From Ustulina deusta (lineage: Eukaryota; Ascomycota; Sordariomycetes; Xylariales; Xylariaceae): 64,000 bases of DNA. Location: the NCBI GenBank assembly GCA_023159155.1, contig JAJNNX010000043.1:310001-374000 (forward strand). Direction: 5' to 3'. The notes beneath the pieces were generated by a model, which saw only the letters and a list, made by a program, of their open reading frames with translations, made no database searches and was not told where the DNA came from. A program made the translations under genes and the position numbers. Below, in pieces: positions 1 through 12,143 of the stretch; the stretch's first letter is position 1; every line of letters starts with the position of its first letter.

Positions 1-674
1 TGCGTACTAAAGTGAATAGGATGGTCATTTCAGTAAAGCCAGATATAGTGCCCACTATATGATGCGATAAATCTCAACGACAGGTCGCTATATTGAGGTA
101 TTCTCCGGTCTCCCACAGACCATAGTGGGAAAGGTACCCGAGAATACGATTGGTGGCATAGGGCCGAATATCTCAATACGGCAAAAGCCGCGCTCGCTAG
201 CATTGGACATGCTTTGATGCGGGGAAAGTCCGGGGATGGAGGCGCATCGCGACTCGTGATCAAAAAAACCCCCTGGCCTTCTCTCCTTGACCAGTTCCAC
301 GCTTCTCTCCATCCACCGTCATATCCATTGAGCTATATGACGCCCTGTGAAGCACACGAAAACATGAGTATCACCAAAACCGGTCACGATGATCTAATGC
401 CCAGCATAGAGCAGAGCTGGATGAGCAGAGGGTGATTTCATGTCCGTACGCCTCACGGCGCTACTAGTATCTAGGATATACAGCACCACGTCGTGTTTTC
501 CTCCTTGCCTACCCATCAATATGTGCCCAGTAAAGCCGATTTTTGTTTACCAATGCCACCAAGTGGGCAGCTATCAAAGCAGCAACCGTGGTTTCCCCCT
601 GATCATATTCGTTGTCGTGCTATGCGAGATGCATAACAATTGGAGAGTTCCGGCGAGGCGGCCAAGCCCTTTAA
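1..674. other. intergenic sequence at the window edge
   Basis: No gene is supported here. Short overlapping open frames on both strands lack recognisable domains or splice structure. It is the 3' flank of the Zn2Cys6 regulator gene, which ends with a TAA at 675-677 on the minus strand. Confidence 0.5.
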
Positions 675-3449
675 TTACGTGCCAGACGTACCCGTGTTCA
701 TGAAGGAGAACGACCCATCGGTGGACGATCCTTGTTGTGACTGCTGTTCCGGATTTCCCGCAAAAAAACCAAAGGTCTGGTCCGTCCAACTTGCCGTCTG
801 CGCATAGTTATCGAGTACATCCTGGATACCAATTAATACATGATAAAATGTAGGATGCACCGTCGTTCTTACCCAGTCAAAATTCTGATCGATGACCATG
901 TTGTTAGTATTGCCTAGATTTGTGAACATTGAAAATGGCGATGCTGCGTTGTTGATTGCCCCAATATCCGGTTGGAAATCCGACAACGAGGTGAGACCCA
1001 TATTTGCACCAAGATCAATGCTAGGATAGGTTGTCCCGCCGGGGGATTGAAAACTACCGTTCGGTGTCATCCCTCCCGAAGGCATGCCTAATGTCATGGC
1101 TGCCGTGTGTTCGGGCTGCATAATGCCGGATTCGGGATTACCGAATAGATTTTCTGTTCGATTTGGCATGTCTTCGGTGCTGAGGGGCGATGATTCCGGA
1201 TTCTTTATCTTTTCCAACATTATGTTAAGGATATTCCATGCTTTATACGCCTCTACGGATTCCTGCGACAACTTTGACCAGATATCCCGTATCTCTTCAA
1301 GTGTTTTTATCATGTCCTGACGTTGTTCTGGCGTCCAGAAACACGCGGCGTGCGAGTCTTGTCGCCTGCCAGCAGCGTTCGCCATATAGTCATGGTGAAG
1401 TTCCATGATCACGAGCGTCGTGGGGAGCAAGGTGTCCCTTGATGTCGAGGAAACATACCACTTCATCGTTCGAAGTCTGCCATTTGGCTGGCATTCACGG
1501 TAGATGGATTTCAGATGGTTTAGCGTCCCTAATGATGCCTCAATAGCGCTGCGACGTGAATGTGCATACCGGGGATTTTGTCTAGCCCTGCTCATGTGTT
1601 TTCTGTGCAACATGCACATGACCTTTTGGTACAGGAGATCCAGATTGTATCGCGCAATGATGAGAGTAACAGGATCGTGCGACCCATCCAGGGGTTGGAT
1701 TTTTAAATGGGGCGGGAATTCATCCATGATCTGGCGGAGTTTTCGATCGTGTTGCAAAATCTCTTCATATGGCACGAGCTTCCCCACGCGAGTGACTGCT
1801 TGAAGAATACTACCGAATTGGAGAGCAAGTTTAGATTTTCCAATCATATAGGCTATTGGGGTAGGTTCTGTGACTGGTCGTGAAGGCGGTAATGCCTTTG
1901 TGTTCATTCCAAACTCCTCGTCAAAGATATTGTGCGGGAGCTTTGTATCGGTATCATGTTCGTAGACCATGGTAGGTAATGACACCTACACGATTGTCAG
2001 CCCATTTCAAGCGGAGAGGGTTGCATTATTTTAGGGTACCTGATAGGAGAACATGATGTCGGCCATTCGCAACAGCGCCCACGTCCGCCGTCTCATCTCC
2101 TATAATTAATTGCCCAGTTAATCCTGATCCATACATGTCTAGAGGGTCTGATACTCACCCCCTGAAAAGGTGAGATGGAAGGAAACCATTCCGCATCTCG
2201 GTGATAGCCCATGCGAAAGGCTATCCTCGTAATTATTGACGTAATAAGCCAGAGGCCGAGATCGGCGTCCCAGCGAGAAGAGTATTCCCCGAAAAGATAG
2301 AGTAACATAGTCTCTACTGTATATTCTACTGGTTTCGTGTAGTCGGCCTCGACAAGGCATTGAACGGTTCGCAATCGATATTCCGCTGCCAAATCTAAGG
2401 ATCTTCCTCGCCACTCCGGAGGCTCGTCTCCAACCTTGTGATAACTGAGCATGGCAAGACACAGCATGGAATATAGTAATCCTATCCACATAATAGACGA
2501 TTTTGACGGATCTTGCCAGTGGGCTCGCAACTGTTGTTGGAAAGTCGGCCCGTGTATTATGCTAGCGGCCGTATCTAAGGAGTTGAAGTATCTCGATACC
2601 AGCGTTGTGATCGCAGTCTTCGGAGGTAGTTCGGCCCTCAGTTCTACTTCGGATGAAGGTGGTGCGGAAAGTAGAAATATGGGTGAATTCTGGGCCGTGG
2701 GCGGTTTCGAGGACATCACACGACGGTAGCTGTTTTCTAGGTCCTTCTTGTGTGAGGCGTAGAAATTCTTGACTTCGGTAACGTCAGCTAGGAGGGTGTG
2801 CCAATGCTCCTGTCCAATATACATCGATTTGCCTTGATCGGCGTCGACTTTGAGTACTCCCAAAGATTCGGCAAGATTATCGTCTACATCGCTCTCGTCT
2901 TCGTCAACATCTCCATCGCGGTCTCGGTCCATGGGTGCCGAAGAAGGGATATCGCCGTTTGAGGGAACCCCAGCAGGAGCATTCCGTGCCGCTGCGGCTT
3001 CAGCCGCGGCTGCAGCAGTCGGCGGATCGATATTGGCACCACCGTGCATCAAACTCAGTACTAAACCTTCCAAACGGTCAATGCGATTCTGCATATCATC
3101 AGGACTCGCATTAGCTCCAGCACTGTTTTGATTCTTCCGCCGGCTGGATGGTGTTGCGTAAACACATGATTGCGTATCACCTCGCTTCACGCAATTATCG
3201 CAACTCGGGGCTCCCCGATTACATTTCAACCTATTCCCTGTTAGTCTAACCCCTATATGAAGGCAGGAGGGCCAGCGTGCAGATGCACAGCGGTAGATGC
3301 AGCCTGAGTACGCAAGGGGCTGCTTACTTTCTCGTCCGGCATGGGTAGCAGCTGAGAGGCACTCGATTTCTCCGCCGCACTACTCGGAATTGCTCCTCAG
3401 GCGAATGGCCCGATGATGAGGTCCCGGCTGAAGGAGGTGTGGGTGTCAT
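675..3449 (-). CDS. Zn2Cys6 binuclear-cluster transcription factor with fungal_trans domain
   Basis: Predicted nuclear regulator of about 837 residues. My model has five exons: 3449-3328, 3230-2159, 2099-2040, 1985-873 and 821-675, with introns of 97, 59, 54 and 51 bp, all GT-AG. Splicing exon 1 to exon 2 completes the zinc cluster, with cysteines at residues 34, 37, 44, 51, 54 and 63 (spacing C-x2-C-x6-C-x6-C-x2-C-x8-C). A short heptad-like segment (NRIDRLEGLVLSLM) follows and could dimerise. The middle homology region spans exons 2 to 4; exon 3 restores the fungal_trans core motif GEMRRRTWALL. The C-terminus is Asn/Gly/Pro/Ser-rich, as in activation regions. The last intron keeps frame if retained, but removing it gives an NFDWDVLDNY junction that fits the family better. 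The ATG at 3449 precedes the zinc cluster. Targets are unknown; no adjacent pathway is obvious. Confidence 0.9.
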
Positions 3450-6400
3450 TATGGAAGCGGAGAAGTGGACTACTTCAAAGACAGCAACTACTATGTTTCA
3501 GTGCGCTTATCCCTCGTCACAAGAACTGCAGGCCGGACTGGGGATAATCGAATATTATTAGATCTGACAGCTCCCGCCCTAACGTGAATGACGTGATTTC
3601 CACGACGCTCTCTGTGTGGACAAGATATGTGAAACCCGATAGCGGGGTGGTATGACGGCCAATATGGTTGGTAGCCCCGTAGCAAAAATTTTGGGGTGCC
3701 GGAAACCAGAGACGAAGGCCTTGTAGGTGAAGCAGCTAAGAGCAGCGTCCTGGCGCTCCCGAAATCCGACGGGGTTTCCAACACGGATCGGAGCTGAACT
3801 AGAATATCTACTTAAAGTCCAGGCGCGCGCTGAGAAGAGGGCAGGGAGAGAGGCCACGGTATTCCTGCGCCTCAATGCTCCTTATTGTATGAGACGGACG
3901 AGTCGGGATGCATGAGAACCCCGGAGCAGAGCGCGTAGATGATTTCCAGCACAAAGAGGGAGGGGTTTCATTGAGAGCACCGGGAGGTGGAGTTCGCACG
4001 GTGGCGGGCGGGCAATCGACGGCAATGCGTTTCGCTGGCTGGAACGAGGCTGATCAAGACGGACACGAGGGAGTGGGCGGCACGGCAGCTGTCAGTGGCG
4101 TCGGCAGAGCACAGCAGTTGGATTCGTAAGAGACAACTAGGCAGGGAATACGGTAGATGGCAGATAATACGGTGTTGCGCTGACCGTCGTCGCAGACAAT
4201 GGCTGAAGCACACAATCGGCACAATCGGCACAAGCGCCACCTGTCCCACCACCCGAGCCGCCGGGGCCGTACAGAATCTGCCCGAATTGTTCGCCAAAGC
4301 CCCGTGTTGCAGCGAGGCACTCGAGCACGTAGAGACGACCGGGCAATATCGCCCAGCTCGACGAATGGGAGAGGAATCGGCCTGGCGGTGCGAGGGCGAC
4401 ACAGGGAGAACAGCCGTGACCGGTGCAGTGGTGCTCCGCAACGCTGGGCGGACTTCTGGCTTTCGGTATCTACGGCGGGGAGAGAGGCGTGGATGTTGGG
4501 TTGAGGAGGAAAAGGCGAGGATCGCATGAGGTTGGGTTTAGATAGATGGATGGAGAATAGATGTACCTACGGTGACCTGCTCACTGCCCAGACCCATCTA
4601 GGTACCTACTGTCCGCTGCACCTGTACGCTGCTGTAGGTGCAGGGCGATAAACGAAGATCCAAGGAATGGTGGGGGCAAGGTATTCTTTCGCCACAGCCA
4701 AAACGCCAAGGATCGTGCGTCCTGAGATCGACTACTACTTGTATACTTGGTCTACTAGTAGCGTGCCTGTGCATAGTGTTATTTTCCCGCATCTGTGCTG
4801 TATCTCAGTACTTTCTTGAGGAGTATTGTCCAGGTACTATTTAACCACATCCAGATACCTACTGTAGTACCTACCGGGTTGTTAAGGTTGGTGACAGCTA
4901 CACTCCCTACCTCCTCATATGCCTCTATGTCTGGATGTGTCTCCCTATACTATACTGCTGAACCTGACCTCGGAAGAATGTACTTAATCTATATCAGCTT
5001 GTGCAATTGTCAGCGAGTCCAGGCAACCTCTGCTGACGTACATCCTTCGGCATTGTCCAAACCAACGATACAATCTTATATGCATAGCCCTCATGCCCTC
5101 ATCTTATGTTTTCGGATCCGGTGTTCTCCAGTCTGCTATGTGTAAGCGCAGACATCATACCATCAGCCTTGGAGTATTGCACTGTAAGTTAACAGATAAG
5201 CAGAAGGTCTGACAGACATAGATCAAGGTAAATAGACACTTTGTACAGTAGCATTGGATGCAGGTGGTGGATTATAGTATGGCTACCCAGTTGCTGTAAG
5301 GAGATGCAGGCCAGGTGCTCAATAGCCCACTGACAATATAGATCCACCGATGCATGACTCATTCTCTAGCTTGCATCTCCAAGTGCCTCGGATTTTCACC
5401 CCAGGACGTCATGTCATCTTCGGAGTTGGTGTCCATGTTGGAGCAGAGGACGCCAGACTCCAGCTCACCTTTGTTAATGCCGACAAGCATAGACTATTCA
5501 GTACTTTACACTTGGTACGAGCAGCAGAGGCAAGCGGCCGGCGATCAATGAGTCAGGCAAGGTTGATTCATATACTACCTATCTAGCTGGAGCCGGGCTC
5601 AGCTGGGTTTGATCGTTGGGTGCGCAGCCAAGTACCTACTTATACTATGTAGGTATACCGTCTCTTGATAGTATCCGGACTTAAGCTCTCATCTCCGCAT
5701 TCTTGCATTGTGAACCGCGCCAGGGATAGCATACCTACCTAGGTGACTAAGGTATTGCGTGGGTAAGATCATGAGCTTCTATCTAGTATAGCGCCAGGCA
5801 AGGATACTAAAGAGTAAAGGGGTCTCCAGTGTTAAAGTACGATAAGCAAAGGACACGCATCTATAGCATCCGAATCTAGGTAGCTTTGTTTCTTGGAATG
5901 CCAGTCTGTTGTGAATGTCTCGTTCCATTTTGCTATTTGTTCCAGGTGGGCAAAGCTTGGAAGGATGAGGCTCAAACGGTCCAAGAAACTCCATATTTCT
6001 TCGAGCTCAATAAACTTCTAACCTACCTATCCTATTCCCATGTGCCTTTTGACAAGCGCACGTTGGGCTCATACAGGTAGGTACCTACCTAGGTATAGAT
6101 ACCTAGGTATTTATGTTATTCACATGACCTCAGCACTAACGAACAGTAAGTAGTACACACTAACTAAGGTAAGTAAGTATGTAACTCGGGGTTAAGCGGT
6201 GTTAAGTTTTATCTCTATTTGGCAATCGCTATGCGACTAGACGGGACCCGATTTCAATGGTAGGGGCCTTTCTCGGCACCACCAGCCTCGACCTTCACCA
6301 AACCATCGCGCTTCCAATGTTCTCACACTAAGTTCCAAGGGGCGAGTTCTCCCATCACTGGACTTTTGGCGCTTGCCCCCGAAAGGATATCACGCCGTTT

Positions 6401-6667
6401 CTTTCGGACCGCCGCACTTGAAGTTCGCAGTGCTGATATGCTGATGTCCTGGTGCTTGTCTCAACTGCTTTGAACCGTACCAATAAATACGCAGTGAAAC
6501 GGCTATACCTCAAGACAATCCATTTCCTCCAGGCGGGAGATTTTCTGGATAATACTGCGCCATCGCATCTTTGTCGGCAATTCCGCCATGGCAGATGGGC
6601 TGACGCGTTGACCCCCGCGTCATCAGCCAGTTCTCCGAGGAGCTAGCTTCATAGCAGTATCATCAGC
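3450..6667. other. long intergenic region, no supported gene
   Basis: About 3.2 kb between the divergently transcribed Zn2Cys6 and multicopper oxidase genes, so both promoters must lie here. A G+C-rich part at about 3900-4530 is open in several frames on both strands, but no frame shows a domain, splice logic or a convincing start. The rest carries many short CCTAGG/TACCTA palindromes (for example 5630-5655, 5740-5755 and 6075-6110). Nothing else could be assigned. Confidence 0.5.
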
Positions 6668-9074
6668 ATGGCGAATTACAAGGACACTAGGTCCTCATTA
6701 CCCAACGAGCATCGTTCCCGGACACCAAGTGTTCCGTTAGAAAATAATGTGCATCAAGAAGATACACCCAACAGCATTGACACGGAGGCAAAGCGTCTTC
6801 TGTCTCATGATTATCTCGATGAAAGTCAGGAGCTTCGACAGCCGACATCGCAGACTCGCCAGACAGGATGGCCATTTGCCGGGCTCTTCGCAGTTTCCGT
6901 AGTTGTTACTTTCGCCCTCGCTGGCCTCTTAATATCCCTCAACCCCTTAAAGTCGAACCTTGAGTCGGAAGGTGATGACCATTCGACGCCACAACCTTTC
7001 CGCCCCGACGATGGATATATCCTAGACCCGGCCTGGGACTTCCTCGCCCCGAGCCAAGTTAGGGAATACGAATGGACCATCACTGACGGAGAAGGCAGCC
7101 CGGATGGTGTACATAGGCCAATGATGATGATCAACAACCAGTTCCCGGGACCCCTGATCGAGATGAATGAAGGAGATGTGCTCATTGTCAAGCTGGTGAA
7201 TAAGGCTTCCAACGCCACCGCCCTGCATTGGCACGGTATCTTTCAAAATGGGACGAACTGGATGGATGGAGCTGCCGGGGTGACCCAATGTCCTATCGCC
7301 CCTGGCCAGTCCTATCAGTATAAGTTTAATGTTACGGGCCAGTCGGGCACATGTAAGCCAAGCCCTGTCCCTCACTCCCCTTAAAAGATCCCCCAGTATT
7401 GGCCATATCACCTTCGTAATGAACTTGTTGAATTCATAGAGCTAACGCACCAACTCAAGATTTTTACCATGGTCACCAGGGGGTGCAAGCCCTCGATGGC
7501 CTCGTAGGACCAATGGTGGTCCACAACCACCGAGAGGTGGCGAGACCATATTCAACAGATCGCGTCATCTTGTTACAGGACTGGTGGTATGACCTAGCAA
7601 GCGGTCTCATGCGAGATGTATTGTCGCCGGGCGTTGAGGATGCGCCGATCCCCAACACAGCATTACTGAACGGGGTCAACCAGGCTGTCTGCTCTGACCA
7701 CCCAAACCGGGCATGTACTGAGGTGAAAGCCGCATCTTTGCCGCATTTGGACGTAGCTCCTGGTGAAAGACATAGGCTTCGTTTCATCAACGTAGGTGGT
7801 TTTGCATGGTTTCAGGTTGCCGTTGACGACCACGACGATTTGCAAGTTGTTGAAGTAGATGGGACAATTGTCGAGCCGTAAGTAATCCTTGGAGTCGTTT
7901 TCTTCTTGTTTGGGCCGACTTGTAGAGTACACCGCTCTCTGCTTACCGCAGTTCCTAACACCCGCGAAATGATAATTACTTACCTTGGGTGTGTAGTGCT
8001 CTGGCTTCGCCTTTACTTATTTCTCCCGGGCAACGTTACAGTGCAGTCTTGAGAGCGGATCAGCGTGAAGGATCATTCTGGCTCCGGGCGAGAATGGCCA
8101 CATCTTGCTTTGCAGAACAAAAGCTTCCCGAGAACGGTATCGATGAGACAAAAGCCATTGTTCGTTATATGAATGGTCTACATACCCGACATGAGAATCA
8201 CGATGACGACGCAGACACAGAAGACACTCATGATCAAGATGAGAAAGAAGAAGATTTGATCTTGCCCCACACAACCTCTAAACTTCCATTTCTCTCGGTT
8301 TGCCGAGACTTGAACTCGACCACATCTTTTCAGCCCTCACCTCAAGAATCCGCACCACAGGTTGCAGACCGCTCGTGGTATTTCCGCGTGAATCTTGCTA
8401 TTGGGGATTGGCGCCTCCAAAGAGGGGTTTTCAACTCGTCGTCCTTTCGGCCGAATCTCAAATATCCCACGTTACACCGGGTCCTCGACGGACTTGCACA
8501 GAATAATGAGTCCTTCGCTATAGAAGGCGTTAATGCGGTCGCTTTCGACGCCGAATCCGAGCTGGTCATTTCGAACAACAAACTAGAAACAGTCGATCTC
8601 ATTTTACAGAACATGGACGAGAACAGCCACCCCTTCCATCTCCATGGAGCGAAAATGTGGGTATTAGGGGCAGGTCATGGTTATTTCCCTGGGTACGAGG
8701 CATTAGGCTTCCTGCCAGAAGGAAAAGGGCTTCTCGACCCAGTGAACAAGACCATGATAAGGAACCCTCTCAAGAGGGATACAATTACGGTCGAAGGTTT
8801 CGGATGGGTCTTGCTCCGATTCATAGCGGACAATCCCGGAATATGGTTATTCCATTGCCATGTAATCTGGCACTCGGAGGCTGGAATGGGAATGCAGTTT
8901 CTGTCGAGGATAGACGACCTGCGCGACATGCAGGTGCCGGAAGAGGCACGCAAGCTGTGCGACGCCCCCGAAGAGGAGCTAAGAAAAGGGGCGCCGCCAA
9001 AAGATGAGATATTTTTTGGCTTTGAGAATGACGAGCGTAGGCCGCGCACTCACTCAGCCCACGTCAGGGTATAA
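6668..9074 (+). CDS. membrane-anchored multicopper oxidase (laccase/ferroxidase-type)
   Basis: Three exons (6668-7352, 7460-7877, 7997-9074; introns of 107 and 119 bp) encode about 726 residues. A cytosolic-looking tail of about 68 residues is followed by one hydrophobic segment (about 69-91) and no cleavable signal, so the enzyme should be a type II membrane protein with its catalytic part outside or lumenal. All four copper signatures are present: HWHG at 187-190, YHGHQG at 231-236 (made by joining exons 1 and 2), HPFHLHG at 579-585 and HCHVIWH at 654-660, with a Met near the type 1 axial position. These families oxidise phenols or metal ions such as Fe(II) and reduce O2 to water; which substrate applies here is not visible. 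An acidic, His-containing insert lies at about 429-455. It is co-oriented with the ferroportin gene 1 kb downstream, which favours a metal role by inference. Typical laccases are shorter (about 550-600 residues) and secreted. Confidence 0.93.
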
Positions 9075-10046
9075 TAAAACCGAGAATTTAAGTAATCGTG
9101 TAAATAAATAAAGGAAAGGAGACGCAACGCTCGACCCTGAATATTATGTGACCTGGCACTCAATAAACCACGCATCTCCTGCCAGATCTCTGTTCGCCAA
9201 AGCCTGTTTGATTTCGGCGCTGTCTGCATATGCGTTTCTGAGGGGCCGTCGAATACGTATTTTGCCATCTAGATACCACCAGGGCACTCAGTAGTTGTAA
9301 TCATGTTCCTGTTCAACCAGGAGACCAGTCTAAAACATCCATTCATTCGTTTCTTTGCCAAATCCCTGAACAAACTCCCCCCCTCTATGCGCGCTACTCA
9401 GTGACGAACGACGACGACGACGGACGAGTGGGCCCAGTTCCAAATAGAAACCTCCGAGTCGGCCGCTACCCTGGCTTTCAAAGCCCCCTCCCCCCCGTCT
9501 TTCTGCCGGTCTTATTCGCCCCAACCCCAACTAAAGTGGCATCATGTCATCTATCTGTCGCAGTCCAAAGCGATGTAAATCGGCCTTAACCCGTCGCGGG
9601 GCCTCTGAGAGAGGGGGAGAGATCAGAATGGTATGTATTATACATTCATTGATGGAGGTACCAGAGTAAGTAGCTAAGTACCTATAGATATCCATACCCA
9701 GGTGGTTGATCTCGCGGAGTCCTTCCACATAGTGTACAGAAGGTAGTATCCAGGCCTACTCGGGTAGGCACCTCCACCTTCCCGTCCCTAGACTTCAAGG
9801 AACCGGTTGCGCCTTCATCCGGTCAATCGGTCTGACTCATTCGAGCCGCCGATGCCCCGGGTCTTTTTGCATTCGGGCTATATTTGCCGAGGCAGCCCTT
9901 TTGGACCTCAATTCGGCAACTTCAATCCAGACGCCATTTCTCCACATTCTATGCCCAGCGGCCGCCCACCTCTTTTTTTTTTTTGGTCTTTTCTTGTTGG
10001 GTTCCAAGGCGATCGGTTCAAATAGTCGAGGCCAGAAGCAACAGAC
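9075..10046. other. intergenic region between oxidase and ferroportin genes
   Basis: No coding sequence is supported. The stretch should contain the oxidase 3' end and the ferroportin promoter. It has pyrimidine-rich stretches (for example 9361-9390 and 9481-9500) and a T-run at 9974-9984 just upstream of the ferroportin start. I could not identify a defined iron-responsive site with confidence. Confidence 0.45.
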
Positions 10047-12143
10047 ATGGAATCCGAAGATGAGATGACGACGGTCGGGGACGGCCACGATACGGCCCCA
10101 GACTCACGGCCGGGGCTGACTCGGCCCCAAGCTTTCAACTTATACCTCAGCCACGCTTTCTCGACGTGGAACGCTCGCGGGTACGAGTTTGCTGCTGTAG
10201 GTAGATTTGGGAGACTCGCTATCATTGATGGCGCCGTATCGTATCGCGCTGAGGAAAGACTGATATTCATTCTCGCAGATTCTCTTCACCGCTGCCGCAT
10301 TCCCAGACACCCTCGTAGCAGCGGCTCTGCGGTAAGCTACTTGTCTCTCGTTTACGCTGCATCGCATCGCATCGCATAGCATTGCATGATGCCCTCCATT
10401 CTACACCCCGGGTTTCACGAAGCTAGTAATGTCTCGCGATTTTCACAAAAATCCTCGCGTCTAACGGATTGATCACAGAATGATCGTTGTATACATTGCA
10501 ATGATCCTATTGTCTAGCGCTGTGGGCCATTGGGTTGAGCGGTCGCCCGACCGGCTGCGAACGCTCGTGTCGACCATCTGCTGTAACAGAGTATCCGTGG
10601 TCCTGGGGTCCTTCTTTTGGCTGTTCATCCTGAGCCAGGAGAATCTGCTCACTGGTGATACGCCGGCTGCCGCACCGCCCCGGTTCGCTCTACCGCGCAA
10701 CGACACCCTCAAGGGCGTCATCTTCGCCGTCGCCGTCGCCTTTGGCATCGTCGAGCGGCTCAGTGCTTTTGGAAATCTCATATCCATGGAGCGAGATTGG
10801 GTTGTTGCCGTCGCTGGACCGACAGGCCACCCCTATGATCTAACAAACTTGAATGCCGTCATGCGACGCATCGATCTCGTCTGCAAGCTGATATCCCCTA
10901 TCATGATCTCCATCGTCATTTCGGCGACAGGCTCTGTGCGTATCGGCGTGCTGTATACGGGCCTCGGGAGCCTTGTGAGCATTCCGATCGAGCTCCTCTC
11001 TGCCAAGCGGGTTTGGAACGGCTGTGCGGTTTTGCGGGTTCCGAAGCGAGTCCCTGTTTCTGAACCAGCACACGGCTCTGCCGCTGGAGGAGAAGAGGGA
11101 GGGGCCAGGATGGGGTGTTGGTCAGGTAAACTCCGCCAGTATTTCCAAGGGCTGGGAATGTATTTCAATACCTCGGTCTGGATGCCATCGTTCGCTCTCG
11201 CGATGCTGCATTTCAACATGTTGACCTGGCGGGCAACCTTCATCACATACTTAATCAACATCGGCTACTCACTCACCACCATCACCCTCGCTCGAACTAT
11301 CGGCTCGGTCTTTGAGGTCAGCAGTACAATTAGTGAGTGATACTCAATGTTGTTTCATTCTTACATTGGCCAGTTTGGGAGTACAAACGCTCCTTCTCGT
11401 CCAGAGCCCGTCTCAGACACTAAATCAGATCACGCTTGAGATAGCGACAACTGACTCCAAACGTTGCAGTCACACCCCGCGGCATCGTATATCTAGGTAA
11501 GAACAGTCGACATGGCGCCGCATCGGGCGATGAATCAAACGTCAGCTTGTTGCGCGAGGAACCGCAGCAAGAAGAACCGACCAGCGACGCGCAGACCATT
11601 GTCGGTCTCCAGCGCCTTGGCTTATGGGGCATAAGCAGCCAGCTCCTCAACACGGTTAGCCACCCCATTAGACCACCTCTCGCGCACGACTAACCCGCAA
11701 TCAAGATACCCGTCGTCCTAGCTCTCTGGGCCATCTCGGCGCAACGCGATCCAAATGCCGGCGAAGACACCCGAGCCCTAATCCCGCGTTTCGCCGACGA
11801 CAAGGCACCGCTCAACGTGGGCTGGAGCGTGATCCTGTTCTCGTTCCTGTCGTTCTCGCGCCTCGGCGTCTGGGTCTTCGACCTCACCACGCAGCAGCTG
11901 ACGCAGACCTCGGTGTACAGCACGCAGCGGTCGAGCTTCGCCGGCGTCGAGAACTCCGTCATCAACGTGTTCGAGGTCCTCGGGGCCGCCGCCGCCATCG
12001 CCTTCCCGCGCGTCGAGCAGTACCGCTGGCTCGCGCTCGCGAGCCTGGTCTCCGTCGTGGCGAGCTGGTGCCTGTACGCCTGGTGGGTGCGCTCCCAACG
12101 CGGCCACCTCGTTCATTGGGAGAAACTTGGTGCGCGACGTTGA
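10047..12143 (+). CDS. ferroportin family (SLC40-type) iron exporter
   Basis: Five exons (10047-10196, 10279-10331, 10479-11332, 11470-11654, 11706-12143) encode about 559 residues; introns are 82, 147, 137 and 51 bp and all phases agree. Ferroportin-type signatures are clear: near the N-terminus YLSHAFSTWNARGYEF, then the block RLSAFGNLISMERDWVVAVAG, followed by NLNAVMRRIDLVCKLISP. Later helices include LFSFLSFSRLGVWVFDLTTQQ and FAGVENSVINVFEVLG. The protein is hydrophobic with many predicted membrane segments and a variable loop after helix 6. Family members export Fe(II), sometimes other divalent metals, from the cytosol or into a compartment; animal ferroportin needs a partner multicopper ferroxidase. 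The gene lies directly downstream of a membrane multicopper oxidase on the same strand. Localisation (plasma membrane or vacuole) is unknown. Confidence 0.92.

Noticed and set aside
3908..4529. Overlapping open frames of 100-180 codons on both strands
   Set aside because: The stretch is G+C-rich so stops are rare; no frame has a domain, a family-like start or splice sites, and both strands are equally open.
9361..9590. Small exon upstream of the ferroportin gene
   Set aside because: Pyrimidine-rich frames have no splice link to exon 1 at 10047, which begins with a good ATG.
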